Of a stretch of 64,000 nt of DNA, positions 63,357-64,000 are shown piece by piece. The stretch lies in assembly GCA_003117195.1 (NCBI GenBank), contig BDSI01000114.1:200176-264175 (forward strand), written 5' to 3'. The DNA is from Eudorina sp. 2006-703-Eu-15. Taxonomy: Eukaryota > Chlorophyta > Chlorophyceae > Chlamydomonadales > Volvocaceae. Made by a program: the position numbers and the translations under genes. Under the pieces are notes generated by a model. The model saw nothing but the letters and a program-made list of their open reading frames with translations. It made no database searches and was not told the origin of the DNA. Positions within the stretch are counted from its first letter, which is position 1; every line of letters begins with the position of its first letter.

Positions 63357-64000
63357 CCGGTTCCGGCGCTGACGGCGGCCGTTGCAACGCCACGTGGCCC
63401 ACGTGGTGGTGCACCATCGTGTCGTACTGTTGGTAGCCCACATCATCATCGCCGCTGTCGCCCTCCCGCGCGTCCGCAGACCCGTCGCAGCCGCTCTCCC
63501 ACCCGCCCGGACCTAGACCGTGCGGCTGAGCTGCGCCCCAGCGCGGCGACGTGCCCGGCGTCTGTGAGGATCCGGCGGGGGTCTGGTCTTCGCGCTTGGC
63601 CCACAGCACCTCCTGCACACCCTGCCCCGTCGGCCGGCGCGGCGCCGCCGCCTCCTGCTGCAGCTCCAGCCGTCCAGCTGACGGTGACCCAGATGCCGCC
63701 AGCAACAGCTCGCCCCCGGGTCCGTCGTGACGCTCCGTTACATGGTGGGTCGTCGCAGCATCTGCGCCGCTGTGGCACGCTCGCAGCGCCAACAGCAGCT
63801 GCAAAGGCCCCCGCGGGCCCGCAGTCGGGGCCGCAGCCGGGCCTCCGCCGCTGCCGAGCCGGGCGATGCCGGCGCCGTCGACCGGCGCACTGATGTTGGC
63901 CTGGCCGAAGCTGCTGGCGTCTTGGCTGCCGCTGCCGCTGGTGCTGCCGCTGGTGCTGCCGCTGGTGTCGTGGCTGGTGCTGGCGCCGCTGACGTCCTGA
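60646..64000 (-). CDS. Gln-rich protein with RGG-type C-terminus, 5' part beyond the window
   Basis: A single frame is open on the complement from the window edge at 64000 to a TGA at 60646, over 1100 codons, with no internal stop. The upstream end is cut off, so the start is unknown. The visible N-terminal part has a more ordinary composition (PLQLLLALRACHSGADAATT, GGELLLAASGSPSAGRLELQ). Then come long Gln runs with His/Tyr (about 63160-63355), an Ala/Gly/Pro-rich middle, a second Gln/His/Pro-rich block (about 61530-61900 and 61960-62000) and a C-terminus rich in Arg-Gly ([18 protein letters not shown]). Such tails are typical of RNA-binding proteins and Gln blocks of assembly-prone regulators. 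No folded domain is recognised; some of the frame could be intronic. Confidence 0.55.

Noticed and set aside
61437..63893. Ala-rich and Leu-rich plus-strand frames of 250-378 codons
   Set aside because: They are antisense shadows of the CAG-rich, Gln-coding frame on the complement.

Overview
This is nuclear DNA of a green alga, most likely a volvocine or other Chlamydomonadales species. It is GC-rich, its genes are split by many short GT-AG introns full of microsatellites and minisatellites, and its proteins carry Gln-, Ala- and Gly-rich low-complexity tails. The products (xanthine dehydrogenase, an MTV1/tepsin-type ENTH/VHS protein, a Cas1p/RWA acetyltransferase and the elongation factor Elf1) are eukaryotic. 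There are no operons, ribosome binding sites or CRISPR arrays. Exon models below were built by hand from conserved protein blocks plus splice sites. Where a complete model is proposed its exon lengths add to a multiple of three, except XDH, which needs two single-base corrections and a missing tail.

Layout, left to right. (1) 0.9-1.3 kb, + strand: end of a gene with two DUF2283-like blocks, then a hairpin/MITE-like element. (2) 2.9-6.7 kb, - strand: HDHD2-like HAD phosphatase, 8 exons. (3) 7.8-14.1 kb, - strand: MTV1/tepsin-like trafficking adaptor, 12 exons. (4) 15.4-33.7 kb, + strand: xanthine dehydrogenase, at least 29 exons, with introns holding most of the tandem repeats in the window. 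(5) 36.7-41.3 kb, - strand: Cas1p/RWA-type multispanning acetyltransferase, divergent from (6) 41.6-43.6 kb, + strand: class I SAM-dependent methyltransferase. (7) 44.8-46.6 kb, + strand: single-exon protein of unknown function. (8) 46.6-52.0 kb: repeat-rich ground with a U1 snRNA-like copy and retrotransposon remnants. (9) 52.0-54.5 kb, - strand: Elf1/ELOF1 with an unusually long tail and a second, structurally complete U1 snRNA-like copy in an intron. (10) 55.3-58.1 kb, + strand: small acidic protein. (11) 60.6 kb to the right edge, - strand: long Gln-rich, RGG-tailed ORF cut by the window end.

The genes are an ordinary unlinked eukaryotic neighbourhood (purine catabolism, vesicle traffic, polysaccharide acetylation, transcription elongation). 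I found no multi-gene system. The most notable signals are the paired U1 snRNA-like loci with a shared upstream block, a dispersed family of short elements sharing a 3' core that in three places runs into a tetranucleotide microsatellite, the ELOF1 tail extension, and two single-base breaks in one XDH exon that look like assembly indels.
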